Source: Virgibacillus_N oceani_A (GTDB lineage Bacteria > Bacillota > Bacilli > Bacillales > Amphibacillaceae). From it: DNA of 64,000 nt. The DNA is taken from NCBI GenBank assembly GCA_041521345.1, contig JBGOHB010000022.1, one strand, 5' to 3'. This document shows positions 8,933 through 17,587 of this stretch, piece by piece (within the stretch, counting starts at the first letter, position 1; every line of letters begins with the position of its first letter). The notes under the pieces are model-generated. The model did no database searches. It saw only the letters and a list, made by a program, of their open reading frames with translations, and had not been told where the DNA came from. The position numbers and the translations under genes were made by a program.

Positions 8933-8960
8933 TCATAAATTTTATTGGACAACATACATT
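8933..8960 (+). promoter_or_regulatory. Sigma-E-like promoter of the spoIIIA operon
   Basis: TCATAAA at 8933-8939 and CATACATT at 8953-8960 are spaced 13 bp apart and resemble the sigma-E pattern (KMATATT, about 14 bp, CATACAnT). spoIIIA is transcribed by sigma-E in the mother cell in B. subtilis. The assignment rests on motif and context. Confidence 0.65.
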
Positions 8961-8995
8961 TACTAGTAAGTATCTATTAAAAGAGAGGACAGGTT

Positions 8996-9913
8996 ATGGA
9001 AGCAATTCTATGGTTATTTCCAGATCATATTAAAAAGGTAATACAGGAAAAACTCAAAAAAAACTGGGACCAATTACAGGAAATTCGGATGCGATTAAAC
9101 CAGCCTATAGAACTCATTTTCAATGATAAAAATGAATGGATGTCTTTATTAAAACCGGATAAAAACGATTTTATTTTTTTAATTAATCAATTAAGCGAAC
9201 ATTCCCTGTACCGATTGGAAAATGAACTCCGGGAAGGATATATTACGATTGATGGAGGTCATCGTGTCGGCTTAGCAGGAAAAGTAACTACAGTAAATGG
9301 CAATGTGAAGGCGGTCCAGTATATAACATTTTTAAATATCCGCATCGCAAAGGAAAAAATTGGAGCAGCGGCACCGGTCATCCCTTTTATCTATAACGAC
9401 AGATATGTAAATACACTTTTCATCGGACCCCCGCAAACGGGGAAAACGACTCTTATACGGGATATAACGAGAATTGTATCATCAGGCTGGAAAGGGGTTC
9501 CGGCAAAAAAAGTTGGCGTTATTGATGAGCGTTCCGAAATAGCCGCATCTATAAAAGGGATTCCCCAGCATAACTTAGGCGTGAGAACGGATGTGCTCGA
9601 TGCTTGTCCGAAAGCAGAAGGCATGATGATGATGATACGTTCCATGTCCCCCGATATTCTTGTCGTAGATGAAATCGGTGGAAAAAAAGATGTGGAAGCT
9701 TTGCTGGAAGCGATTAACGCCGGTGTAACTATTATCAGTACCATACACGGAAGATCTTTGGAGGAACTTAAAAAAAGACCAACTTTACAACATTTATTTG
9801 AACAAAAGATTTTCAAAAGGCTTATTTTGTTAAATAACACCAAGAAACCGGGCAGTATTCAACAAATTTATGATGAAAATGGAAAAAAATTAAAGGAGAA
9901 ATCGGGGTGCTAA
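8996..9913 (+). CDS. spoIIIAA: Stage III sporulation protein AA (ATPase)
   Basis: Secretion-type ATPase of the SpoIIIA-SpoIIQ channel that links mother cell and forespore after engulfment. It is 305 residues. The Walker A motif is GPPQTGKTT (near residue 144) and the Walker B is ILVVDEIGG. There is no membrane segment, so it acts at the cytoplasmic face on the mother-cell side. It is the first gene of the eight-gene operon, with an AGAGAGGA ribosome site. It is followed by spoIIIAB after 4 bases. Confidence 0.97.
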   Translation: MEAILWLFPDHIKKVIQEKLKKNWDQLQEIRMRLNQPIELIFNDKNEWMSLLKPDKNDFIFLINQLSEHSLYRLENELREGYITIDGGHRVGLAGKVTTVNGNVKAVQYITFLNIRIAKEKIGAAAPVIPFIYNDRYVNTLFIGPPQTGKTTLIRDITRIVSSGWKGVPAKKVGVIDERSEIAASIKGIPQHNLGVRTDVLDACPKAEGMMMMIRSMSPDILVVDEIGGKKDVEALLEAINAGVTIISTIHGRSLEELKKRPTLQHLFEQKIFKRLILLNNTKKPGSIQQIYDENGKKLKEKSGC

Positions 9914-9917
9914 CCTG

Positions 9918-10430
9918 ATGCAGTGGATTGGAGCACTTCTTTTCATAGGAACAACAACTTGGATAGGGTTTGAATGGAGTCACCGCCTGACAACAAGGCC
10001 AAAGCATATTAGACAATTAAAAAATGCATTGCAGATATTGGAAGCGGAAATTGTGTACAGCCGTCTACCTTTGCAGGATGCATTTTTCAACATAAGCACC
10101 CAAATACCGGATCCAATCAACACTTTTTTTAAATCACTTTACACGACAATGCTAAAGGAACGAAACAGTCTTTATGGTATATGGGATATCCAGGTAAACG
10201 AGCTGATGAAAACCTCATCTTTAGATAACAATGAAGCGGAAATACTGCGGCAATTTGGACGAACACTGGGCCAGCATGATGTTCTCCAGCAGCAGAAACA
10301 TATCCAACTTGCAGTACACCACTTAGACAGGGAACTGGAAAATGCCAGGGATAATCAGTTCAAATACAGTAAAATGGCAAAAAGTTTAGGAATATTATGC
10401 GGGTTATTTATTGTTCTATTGTTTATATAA
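9918..10430 (+). CDS. spoIIIAB: Stage III sporulation protein AB
   Basis: Membrane protein of the SpoIIIA complex, related to GspF-type platform proteins. The 170 residues have a hydrophobic segment near the N-terminus and another at the C-terminus (about 153-170), with a helical middle. The ATG at 9918 lies just past the spoIIIAA stop, with AAAGGAG at 9893-9899 inside the end of spoIIIAA. Unusually, 207 bases separate it from spoIIIAC. Confidence 0.95.
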   Translation: MQWIGALLFIGTTTWIGFEWSHRLTTRPKHIRQLKNALQILEAEIVYSRLPLQDAFFNISTQIPDPINTFFKSLYTTMLKERNSLYGIWDIQVNELMKTSSLDNNEAEILRQFGRTLGQHDVLQQQKHIQLAVHHLDRELENARDNQFKYSKMAKSLGILCGLFIVLLFI

Positions 10431-10637
10431 GTACGTAAGAAGAGATAAAAACATTCTGCACAGGTGCACAAGAATTAGTGCAACAGCGACTCGTCACAGA
10501 AGGAAAATGATTTTTTCGTTGAACCAAGGCTTGCACTTCAAAGTAAACGCGTCTGTTTCTAAGAAAGCAATATATGCTTTCATAAGATTCCCTCTAGGAC
10601 AAGCCATGTTTTCTAACAGGAAAGGAGCTTACCCTTT
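10431..10637 (+). other. Non-coding spacer inside the spoIIIA operon
   Basis: No credible reading frame lies between spoIIIAB and spoIIIAC. The spacer holds a GAAAGCA/TGCTTTC hairpin at 10563-10581 with no T tract, and GTGCAC-rich sequence near 10460. The spoIIIAC ribosome site (AAAGGAG) is at its end. These genes normally abut, so this looks like an inserted small element. Confidence 0.5.
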
Positions 10638-10844
10638 ATGTTTAATGATGCTTCTATACTATTTCAGATTGCCGGTATTGGAATTATCGTGGCTTTAATT
10701 CACACGATTTTAAAACAAATGGGAAAAGAAGAAATTGCTCAGTTTGCAACATTAATCGGGTTTATTATTGTACTTGTTGTTGTGATCAACAGTCTTTCCG
10801 ATTTATTCCAGCAGATTAGATCTGTTTTTCTGTTCCAAGGGTAA
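10638..10844 (+). CDS. spoIIIAC: Stage III sporulation protein AC
   Basis: Small membrane protein of 68 residues with two hydrophobic helices (about 8-26 and 36-55), part of the SpoIIIA-SpoIIQ feeding-tube complex. An AAAGGAG site lies upstream of the ATG. Its stop overlaps the spoIIIAD start (TAATG). Confidence 0.95.
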   Translation: MFNDASILFQIAGIGIIVALIHTILKQMGKEEIAQFATLIGFIIVLVVVINSLSDLFQQIRSVFLFQG

Positions 10845-11239
10845 TGCGCATGGAAATCTTACAAATTGTTACTTTGGGAATTATAGCCAGTATTCTTTAT
10901 ATCGTTACGAAAGAATTAAATAGTTCTTTTGCATTTTATATCATCATTATCATGGTAGTTATCATATTTTTATCCATTATTCAGCAAATAGGAGCTATAT
11001 TTAACCTGATTGAAACATTGGGAGAGAGAGCCAATGTCGAAGGTATGTATATGAAGACAATTTTACAAATTATTGGCATTGCTTATATCGCAGATCTTGG
11101 TTCAAGCATTGTGAAGGATGCTGGGCTAGCCTCTGTAGCCGCAAAAATAGAATTGGCGGGTAAAATATTTATTTTAATACTTGCAGTCCCAATTATTACT
11201 GCTGTAATCGAAGCTATACTTAGTTTTTTACCAACTTAA
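10844..11239 (+). CDS. spoIIIAD: Stage III sporulation protein AD
   Basis: 131-residue polytopic membrane protein of the SpoIIIA complex, with hydrophobic segments around residues 5-22, 28-48, 72-86 and 107-127. The conserved segment IIGIAYIADLGSSIVKDAG is recognisable. The ATG at 10844 overlaps the spoIIIAC stop, implying translational coupling; a second in-frame ATG at 10850 is also possible. Confidence 0.94.
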   Translation: MRMEILQIVTLGIIASILYIVTKELNSSFAFYIIIIMVVIIFLSIIQQIGAIFNLIETLGERANVEGMYMKTILQIIGIAYIADLGSSIVKDAGLASVAAKIELAGKIFILILAVPIITAVIEAILSFLPT

Positions 11240-11298
11240 AATGTGCTTTTCAAAGGGTGCGATATGTGAATTACTAGGGAAAGGGGCAATTACGGTGA

Positions 11299-12489
11299 AT
11301 GAAATTTAAATATATAAGGGTAACCGTTTTATTCATTCTGTTAATCTCCTTTTTTGGACAAACACATATCGTCTCTTCAGCAGATGAGGAGTTAGTTGAT
11401 GAAGCGAACTTGGAAGAAGAATTATTGGAAGAGATTCACTTGGATGATGTGCAGCATTATTGGAATGAGCTTGTCAGTGAATATGGCGGATATCTTCCGG
11501 AATTAGAAAAACTCAGCATTTATGAGCTAATAAAATCGAATGGCGGCTTTTCATTTCAAAATTTGCTGTTAGGATTACTGGAGTTTATTTTTCATGAGCT
11601 TATTTTAAATGGAAAATTGCTTGGCACCTTGCTCATGCTGACATTATTTTCAGTTGTGCTGCAAACGATGCATCACGCACTTGAACGGAGTGCAGTGAGC
11701 AGGATTGCTTACTATGTTGTTTATATTGTGCTGATTTTTATTGCTTTAAACAGTTTTTATCTGGCAGCAAGTTATGCCCAGGAAGCAATCAATACAATGA
11801 GCAGTTTTATGATAGCTCTTTTGCCGCTTATCCTTGGGCTGATGGCATCTTTTGGTAATGTTCTTTCTGTGTCTTTTTTTCATCCGATTATCATTTTTTT
11901 AGTAAATATGAGCGGTATTTTGGTATCAAACGTTGTTCTGCCCTTGCTGTTTATTTCAGCTTTAATGTTAATTGTCAGCAGTCTTAGTGAGAATTATAAA
12001 ATTACCCAGTTGGCAGATTTATTTAAATCTGTTGGACTAGCTGTCCTCGGTGTATTTCTGACTATATTCATTGGTGTGACATCTGTGCAGGGTGCAGTAA
12101 GTGCAGTTCAGGACGGAATTGCCATGAGAACAGCCAAATTTATTACCGGTAATTTTATCCCTGTAATTGGGCGCACGCTCACCGATGCTGCAGATACTAT
12201 TTTAAGTGCATCATTACTGTTAAAAAACGCAGTAGGTATCGTTGGATTAATTATTATTATTTTCTTTGCCCTTTTCCCGGCGATTAAAATTTTTGCCATT
12301 GCGATTATTTATAAAATCGCGTCTGCTATATTACAGCCGATTGGCGGTGGTCCCGTAATAACAACGCTGAACACGATCAGTACTTATATCCTGTATATCC
12401 TGGCTGCTTTATTGGCGGTATCATTTATGTTTTTCTTATCCATTGTCATTATTGTGGCAGCAAGTAATATAACCGTGCTTTTACGATAG
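11299..12489 (+). CDS. spoIIIAE: Stage III sporulation protein AE
   Basis: Largest membrane component of the SpoIIIA channel, 396 residues. It has a signal-like N-terminus (about residues 7-28), an acidic external segment to about residue 80 and then about seven membrane helices. The ribosome site (GGGAAAGGGG) is rather far (about 13 nt) from the ATG. A GTG four bases upstream is in another frame and stops at once. Confidence 0.95.
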   Translation: MKFKYIRVTVLFILLISFFGQTHIVSSADEELVDEANLEEELLEEIHLDDVQHYWNELVSEYGGYLPELEKLSIYELIKSNGGFSFQNLLLGLLEFIFHELILNGKLLGTLLMLTLFSVVLQTMHHALERSAVSRIAYYVVYIVLIFIALNSFYLAASYAQEAINTMSSFMIALLPLILGLMASFGNVLSVSFFHPIIIFLVNMSGILVSNVVLPLLFISALMLIVSSLSENYKITQLADLFKSVGLAVLGVFLTIFIGVTSVQGAVSAVQDGIAMRTAKFITGNFIPVIGRTLTDAADTILSASLLLKNAVGIVGLIIIIFFALFPAIKIFAIAIIYKIASAILQPIGGGPVITTLNTISTYILYILAALLAVSFMFFLSIVIIVAASNITVLLR

Positions 12490-12500
12490 GATGGATCAAT

Positions 12501-13130
12501 ATGGACTTTATCATGGACTGGATCACGCAGATAATTATATTTGTATTACTCGCATCGATCGTCGACTTGCTCGTACCGACCAGTGCCATGAAGAAATATA
12601 TTAAATTGGTCGTAGGGTTAATTTTATTATTAATTTTGTTAAATCCGGTTTTTTATATTTTTCAGGTAGATATACAACATGAGCTGGAAACCGCAATTTC
12701 AACAGTAACTTCGATAACAGAAAATGATGGTTCAGTAGAAAATTTGGTTGATTTGCAAAAAACAGATATAGAAGAGAGACAAGATGCATATATTTTAGAA
12801 CAAATGGCTGTCCAACTGATAGAAATTGCTAGTGATCCATTATACGAGGAATATGAACTGGAAATAAGCAACATAGACTTCCGGTTTTCAGAAGAAGCAG
12901 TTTCACAGGAATTCAGTTTTGAATCGCTGGATACGGTCATTGTATATGTGGAACAAGCAAAAGACGGGGAGGGTGCTGTAAATGCAGTTGAGGATGTGGT
13001 AATTGATACGGAAGATCCTTTAATAAAGGAGGAAATTGAAGATTTTGAAGGAATAGAGCTGCTGCTGCGGGAAATATGGGAGCTGGATAATAAAGAATTA
13101 ATCATTGTTGAGGAGGGAGGGGCATCTTGA
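12501..13130 (+). CDS. spoIIIAF: Stage III sporulation protein AF
   Basis: 209-residue protein with two N-terminal membrane helices (about 8-25 and 34-53) and an acidic soluble domain proposed to form a ring in the intermembrane space. Its stop codon TGA overlaps the TTG start of spoIIIAG. Confidence 0.93.
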   Translation: MDFIMDWITQIIIFVLLASIVDLLVPTSAMKKYIKLVVGLILLLILLNPVFYIFQVDIQHELETAISTVTSITENDGSVENLVDLQKTDIEERQDAYILEQMAVQLIEIASDPLYEEYELEISNIDFRFSEEAVSQEFSFESLDTVIVYVEQAKDGEGAVNAVEDVVIDTEDPLIKEEIEDFEGIELLLREIWELDNKELIIVEEGGAS

Positions 13131-13774
13131 AGCAATTTTTTGAAAAACTATTTTCATCGGATAAGACAGATTCAAAACGAAAAATCCCGTCCAAAAAAGC
13201 AGGATATATTCTTATCCTTGCTTTAACAGGATTATTTCTAATGATTATAGGAAATATATTTTCTTCATCTTCCTCAGATTCAAGTAATGAAATGGAACTG
13301 GAACAGCAAACGGAAAATGATATGCAGCAGCAAAGTACACAAGCAAATTCAGAGGAAGCAAATGTGACTTCAGATATGGAAGAGCTGGAGGACATTTATA
13401 AAAAAGATTTGGAAGAAATGCTTAATAAAGTACAGGGGGTATCAGAAACAGAGGTGATGGTCAATCTTGATTCAACAAATGTGAAAGTATATGAAAAAAA
13501 TCTGATTACAAGTCAACAAACAACAGATGAGTCTGATCGGAATGGAGGGACAAGGACGGTTGAGGATCATACGGAAGAAGTACAAACAGTACTTGTAAGA
13601 CAGGGTGATAGAGAGGTGCCTTTACTAGTTGAAACGAAAAAACCGGATGTAAGAGGGGTATTTGTCGTAGCAAATGGAGCAGATCACGCATCAGTGAGAA
13701 GTTGGATTGTAGAAGCTGTCTCACGTGTACTCGATGTTCCAACCCACAGGGTTTCAGTAATGCCAAAGAATTAA
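13127..13774 (+). CDS. spoIIIAG: Stage III sporulation protein AG
   Basis: 215-residue ring-forming component of the SpoIIIA channel. It has one membrane helix (about 27-45), a charged linker, and a soluble domain with the ring-building motif fold shared with secretion systems. It starts at TTG 13127, supported by a strong GAGGAGGGAGGGG site and overlap with the spoIIIAF stop. Confidence 0.94.
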   Translation: MKQFFEKLFSSDKTDSKRKIPSKKAGYILILALTGLFLMIIGNIFSSSSSDSSNEMELEQQTENDMQQQSTQANSEEANVTSDMEELEDIYKKDLEEMLNKVQGVSETEVMVNLDSTNVKVYEKNLITSQQTTDESDRNGGTRTVEDHTEEVQTVLVRQGDREVPLLVETKKPDVRGVFVVANGADHASVRSWIVEAVSRVLDVPTHRVSVMPKN

Positions 13775-13786
13775 GGGGGAAATAAT

Positions 13787-14365
13787 ATGTTGAAAAAACA
13801 AACCATTTGGTTATTAACTATGTTAAGTTTAATGATTGTGCTAAGTGTTTATTATATGACTTCACCGGAAAATGATGACCTGGCCTATATTAATAATGAG
13901 CAGGGAGAAATAGAAGAGGCTGTAAACACAGATGCAAATGTGGATACGGAAGCAACAGAAGGAGATGCGGAAGTTGATGAAATAACAAACGTAGGGCAGG
14001 ACGAATTATTTACGACAATAAGAATGGAGCTTCAAGATGAAAGAAGCATGAAAAAAGATAGATTAAATGATATCGTTGCTTCAAGCAACACTACGTCTGA
14101 AGAAAAGAATGAGGCCTTACAGGATATTGATGAACTCGATAACCTGTCTTCAAAGGAAAGTATTTTAGAAGAAACAATCATTGCATCCAACACGTATGAG
14201 GATGTGCTGGTGCGGACTGACAATGAAAAAGTTCACGTTCATGTCAAGGTAGATGAACTGTCAAATGCGGAAGTAGTCAACATCATGCAAATGGTAAGGG
14301 ATGAGTTGGGAGAAATGACAGTCGATGTTGTTTTCCAGCCAGCAGATGGAGAAGACCAGGAGTGA
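13787..14365 (+). CDS. spoIIIAH: Stage III sporulation protein AH
   Basis: Mother-cell membrane protein whose extracellular domain zips to forespore SpoIIQ and holds the engulfing membranes together. The 192 residues have one N-terminal membrane helix (about 7-26), a long acidic linker and a YscJ/FliF-like C-terminal domain (about 105-185). AAGGGGGAAAT precedes the ATG. It is the last gene of the operon and is followed by a terminator. Confidence 0.95.
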   Translation: MLKKQTIWLLTMLSLMIVLSVYYMTSPENDDLAYINNEQGEIEEAVNTDANVDTEATEGDAEVDEITNVGQDELFTTIRMELQDERSMKKDRLNDIVASSNTTSEEKNEALQDIDELDNLSSKESILEETIIASNTYEDVLVRTDNEKVHVHVKVDELSNAEVVNIMQMVRDELGEMTVDVVFQPADGEDQE

Positions 14366-14384
14366 ATCAATATAATTAAAATAT

Positions 14385-14420
14385 AAGAATCCGGATCTGT
14401 TAAAGGTCTGGGTTCTTTTA
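14385..14420 (+). terminator. Terminator of the spoIIIA operon
   Basis: A 14-bp stem with three G-U pairs: AAGAATCCGGATCT with AGGTCTGGGTTCTT. A short T-rich tail follows. Confidence 0.75.
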
Positions 14421-14498
14421 TATCCCGTACTTCTTTACATTTGCTCCAATTCAAAATAATCGATAGTCAAGCCAAATACATGAACAATTATTCGCATT

Positions 14499-14527
14499 AC
14501 TGATTATTAGTTGATATAATAATCAGT
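14499..14527. promoter_or_regulatory. Perfect 11-bp inverted repeat upstream of accB
   Basis: ACTGATTATTA and TAATAATCAGT are exact reverse complements separated by 7 bases. The right arm overlaps a TATAAT at 14515-14520. It could be a repressor operator for accBC. It does not match the FapR consensus I know, and the regulator is unknown. Apart from this and the upstream terminator, the 301 bases before accB hold no gene. Confidence 0.55.
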
Positions 14528-14666
14528 ATTAAATGAACCAATCCGCCTTACTTGCAGATAAATATTATAACTGTAATTTGAATAATTCTTGAAGTTTTAT
14601 GTAAGGTTAGCGTAAAATGTTATATGAAGCTATCATACATAATGAGTAGAATGAAGGGGTGCAAGT

Positions 14667-15176
14667 ATGTTAAAAGTACAGGAAATTCGGGAAATCATAA
14701 AATTAATTGATCAATCATCAATCAATGAATTCACGTATGAATCAGAGGGGACTACAGTTTCCTTGAAAAAATCGGATGGAAGTCCGTCTCTTCAGTCTCA
14801 GGAAGAGCCTGTGAAAGAGGCTGAAGCACAGCAGAAGCCGATTAAAGAAGCATCTGCACCGGCAAAAGAAGAAACCAAAAAGGAAGACAAGAAAGAAGAA
14901 CAGGCAAATAACAAAAGTGATGAAGGCAACAATGACACTTATGAAATTGTTTCTCCGATGGTTGGAACATTTTATGCTGCTCCAGCACCTGAAAGTGATC
15001 CATATGTTGCAAAAGGCACTGCGGTGGATAACACCACTGTCGTATGTATCGTAGAAGCGATGAAATTATTTAACGAAATTGAAGCAGAAGTCACTGGTGA
15101 AATTATAGAGATTTTGGTGGAGGATGGTGAGCTGGTTGAATACGGCCAGCCACTGTTTAGAGTGACTAGAAATTAG
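14667..15176 (+). CDS. accB: Biotin carboxyl carrier protein of acetyl-CoA carboxylase
   Basis: Carries carboxybiotin between biotin carboxylase and the carboxyltransferase in the first step of fatty acid synthesis. The 169 residues comprise an N-terminal helix region, a Lys/Glu/Ala-rich linker (about 40-90) and a biotinyl domain with the EAMK motif; K133 is the biotinylated lysine. It is followed by accC after 16 bases with a GGGGGG-type ribosome site. An AAGGGGTG site precedes its own ATG. Confidence 0.97.
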   Translation: MLKVQEIREIIKLIDQSSINEFTYESEGTTVSLKKSDGSPSLQSQEEPVKEAEAQQKPIKEASAPAKEETKKEDKKEEQANNKSDEGNNDTYEIVSPMVGTFYAAPAPESDPYVAKGTAVDNTTVVCIVEAMKLFNEIEAEVTGEIIEILVEDGELVEYGQPLFRVTRN

Positions 15177-15192
15177 GGGGGGACATCCGTTC

Positions 15193-16545
15193 ATGATAAA
15201 AAAACTGTTAGTTGCCAACAGAGGAGAAATTGCCGTACGCATTATTCGTGCCTGTAAAGAAATGGACATTGAAACAGTTGCCGTTTATTCTGAAGCAGAC
15301 CGGGACGCTTTACATGTGCAATTAGCAGATGAAGCATATTGTATTGGCCCCACCGCTAGCAAAGACAGCTATCTTAATTTCACTAATATAATGAGTGCAG
15401 CAACATTAACAGAAGTAGATGCCATCCACCCGGGTTATGGATTTTTAGCCGAAAATGCCGACTTTGCGGAAATATGCAAAGCATGCAATGTTACCTTTAT
15501 TGGACCGACTGCTGAATCTATTCAGAAAATGGGTATAAAAGACGTTGCCAGGGAAACGATGAAACAGGCAAATGTACCAATTGTACCCGGATCTGATGGT
15601 ATTATAGAAAGTGAGGAGAAAGCAAAGGAAGTTGCCGAAAGAATTGGCTATCCTGTCATTATTAAAGCAACAGCCGGCGGCGGAGGAAAAGGAATCCGTG
15701 TAGCCAGAACAGAAGAAGATTTAATGAAGGGTATTCGTGTAACCCAGAAAGAAGCCGAAACGGCATTTGGAAACCCGGGTGTCTATCTCGAGAAATTTAT
15801 TGAGGATTTCCGCCATGTTGAGATACAACTTCTTGCCGACAATTACGGAAATGCCGTGCACTTGGGCGAAAGGGATTGTACGATTCAGCGGAGATTGCAA
15901 AAACTGATCGAAGAAACACCTTCACCTGCCATCACTTCTGAAATTAGAGAGAAAATGGGGGAGGCATCCGTTAAGGCCGCAAAAGCGGTGGGGTACCGTG
16001 GAGCAGGTACAATTGAATATATATTTGACAGAAAAACCAATGATTTTTATTTTATGGAAATGAACACCCGAATCCAGGTAGAACATCCGGTAACCGAAAT
16101 GGTAACAGGCGTTGATCTGATTAAGGAGCAAATTAAAATTGCCAGTGGAGAAACGCTTTCTTTTAAACAGGAAGAGCTGGAAATGGAAGGTGCAGCGATT
16201 GAGTGCAGAATCAATGCAGAAAATCCTTTTAAAAATTTCATGCCTTCAGCCGGAGAAATTGAAATGTACCTCCCGCCGGGCGGCTTCGGGGTTAGGATTG
16301 ACTCTCAAGCCTATAGTGGTTACAGGATCCCTCCTTATTATGATTCCATGGTTGCCAAGTTAATAACGTATGGTGAAACACGTGAAGAGGCAATCAATAA
16401 AATGAGACGCGCATTAGGTGAATTTGTAATCGAAGGCGTGCATACAACTATACCGTTTCATCGTTTGATTATGGAGCATGAGGTTTTTGTCAAAGGGGAT
16501 TTTAATACAAATTTCCTGGAAGATTATCCTATTGAGGAAAAGTGA
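15193..16545 (+). CDS. accC: Biotin carboxylase subunit of acetyl-CoA carboxylase
   Basis: ATP-grasp enzyme that carboxylates the biotin of AccB using bicarbonate. 450 residues, the family's standard length. It has the pre-ATP-grasp N-terminus (LLVANRGEIAVRIIRACKE), the glycine-rich ATP loop (TAGGGGKGIRVA) and the conserved EMNTRIQVEHPVTE segment. It may also serve the propionyl-CoA carboxylase beta chain at 43.8 kb, which has no dedicated biotin carboxylase nearby; this is an inference. Confidence 0.98.
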   Translation: MIKKLLVANRGEIAVRIIRACKEMDIETVAVYSEADRDALHVQLADEAYCIGPTASKDSYLNFTNIMSAATLTEVDAIHPGYGFLAENADFAEICKACNVTFIGPTAESIQKMGIKDVARETMKQANVPIVPGSDGIIESEEKAKEVAERIGYPVIIKATAGGGGKGIRVARTEEDLMKGIRVTQKEAETAFGNPGVYLEKFIEDFRHVEIQLLADNYGNAVHLGERDCTIQRRLQKLIEETPSPAITSEIREKMGEASVKAAKAVGYRGAGTIEYIFDRKTNDFYFMEMNTRIQVEHPVTEMVTGVDLIKEQIKIASGETLSFKQEELEMEGAAIECRINAENPFKNFMPSAGEIEMYLPPGGFGVRIDSQAYSGYRIPPYYDSMVAKLITYGETREEAINKMRRALGEFVIEGVHTTIPFHRLIMEHEVFVKGDFNTNFLEDYPIEEK

Positions 16546-16583
16546 GCATAACTGGTTTTAACGATTAATAAAGGAGTGAAGAT

Positions 16584-16976
16584 ATGAATGAACAACCTTT
16601 GTTAAATGTAGATGGTGACACCAGTTTAGGAAAGGTGGAAATTGCACCGGAAGTAATTGAAGTCATTGCAGGCATCGCTGCAGCCGAAGTAGATGGTTTA
16701 TTTGCCATGCGCGGAAACTTTGCTTCGGGTGTTGCAGAACGTTTTGGCAGGACAGCACATAGCAAGGGAGTAAAAGTAGAATTAACGGAAAACGGGATTT
16801 TAATCGACTTATACGTTATTTTAAACTACGGGGCTTCTATACCACAGGTAGCCCAAGAGCTCCAGTCCAGTATACGACAAACGATTATGAGTATGACTGC
16901 ATTGGAGATTAAAGAAATCAATGTCCACGTTGTTGGAATCCAAATGGATAATATGGATGAAGAAACACAGGGTTAA
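16584..16976 (+). CDS. yqhY: Asp23/Gls24 family protein YqhY
   Basis: 130-residue Asp23-family protein with the recognisable IAPEVIEVIAGIAAAEVDG opening. In B. subtilis yqhY is conserved next to accBC, and its loss is linked to disturbed acetyl-CoA carboxylase activity, so a role in fatty acid synthesis control is likely. AAAGGAGTGA precedes the ATG. A terminator follows, ending the accBC-yqhY unit. Confidence 0.93.
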   Translation: MNEQPLLNVDGDTSLGKVEIAPEVIEVIAGIAAAEVDGLFAMRGNFASGVAERFGRTAHSKGVKVELTENGILIDLYVILNYGASIPQVAQELQSSIRQTIMSMTALEIKEINVHVVGIQMDNMDEETQG

Positions 16977-16994
16977 ACCCCCTGTCAAATTTTA

Positions 16995-17057
16995 AAAAGG
17001 CTGTCCTTGTAATTAACAGCTATCCTCTAAAAGGATTAATGTCAGGGACAGTCTTTT
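16995..17057 (+). terminator. Terminator after yqhY
   Basis: AAAAGGCTGTCC pairs with GGACAGTCTTTT over a loop of about 35 nt that can itself fold. A T-rich tail follows. Confidence 0.75.
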
Positions 17058-17185
17058 ATTTCAAAAGATATGCATTTAGTATGTATTTTTGTGTACATTT
17101 CTTCATTAGTGGCACTTCCAAAATAATCATGTTATCATCTTTAGGTAGAAAGACTGCTCGATTTTGTTAAAGGAGACTTAAATGA

Positions 17186-17566
17186 ATGAAGAGGCATACA
17201 GCAAGGAAAAAAGCATTTCAAATACTTTTTCAACTGGATATAAATGATAATAAACCAGATCAGGCAATCCATGACTTTTTGGAAGACGAAAAACCGGATC
17301 CATTCTTGACGATGGTCGTAAATGGCGTAACTGACAATAAATCGAAACTGGATGACACAATAGCAGCGTATCTTGAAAATTGGTCTATCGAGAGAATTGC
17401 ATCTGTAGAAAAAACTATTTTGCGCATAGCAGTTTATGAAATAGTTTATCTAGACGACATTCCAGTAAATGTTTCCATCAATGAAGCTATAGAGCTTGGC
17501 CATACTTTTGGAGATGATCAATCAGGCAAATTTATTAATGGCGTACTCTCAAAAATAAAAAAATAA
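17186..17566 (+). CDS. nusB: Transcription antitermination factor NusB
   Basis: RNA-binding partner of NusE (S10) that supports antitermination on rRNA operons. All-helical, 126 residues, starting with the recognisable MKRHTARKKAFQILFQLD. The ATG at 17186 is used; an ATG four bases upstream is in a different frame with no product. AAAGGAGA lies 8-10 nt before. Followed by folD after 21 bases. Confidence 0.97.
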   Translation: MKRHTARKKAFQILFQLDINDNKPDQAIHDFLEDEKPDPFLTMVVNGVTDNKSKLDDTIAAYLENWSIERIASVEKTILRIAVYEIVYLDDIPVNVSINEAIELGHTFGDDQSGKFINGVLSKIKK

Positions 17567-17587
17567 AATGTAAAGGAGATATTGCCC

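Noticed and set aside
10411..10698. 95-codon frame spanning the spoIIIAB-spoIIIAC gap
   Set aside because: Overlaps both real genes in another frame and has no ribosome site.
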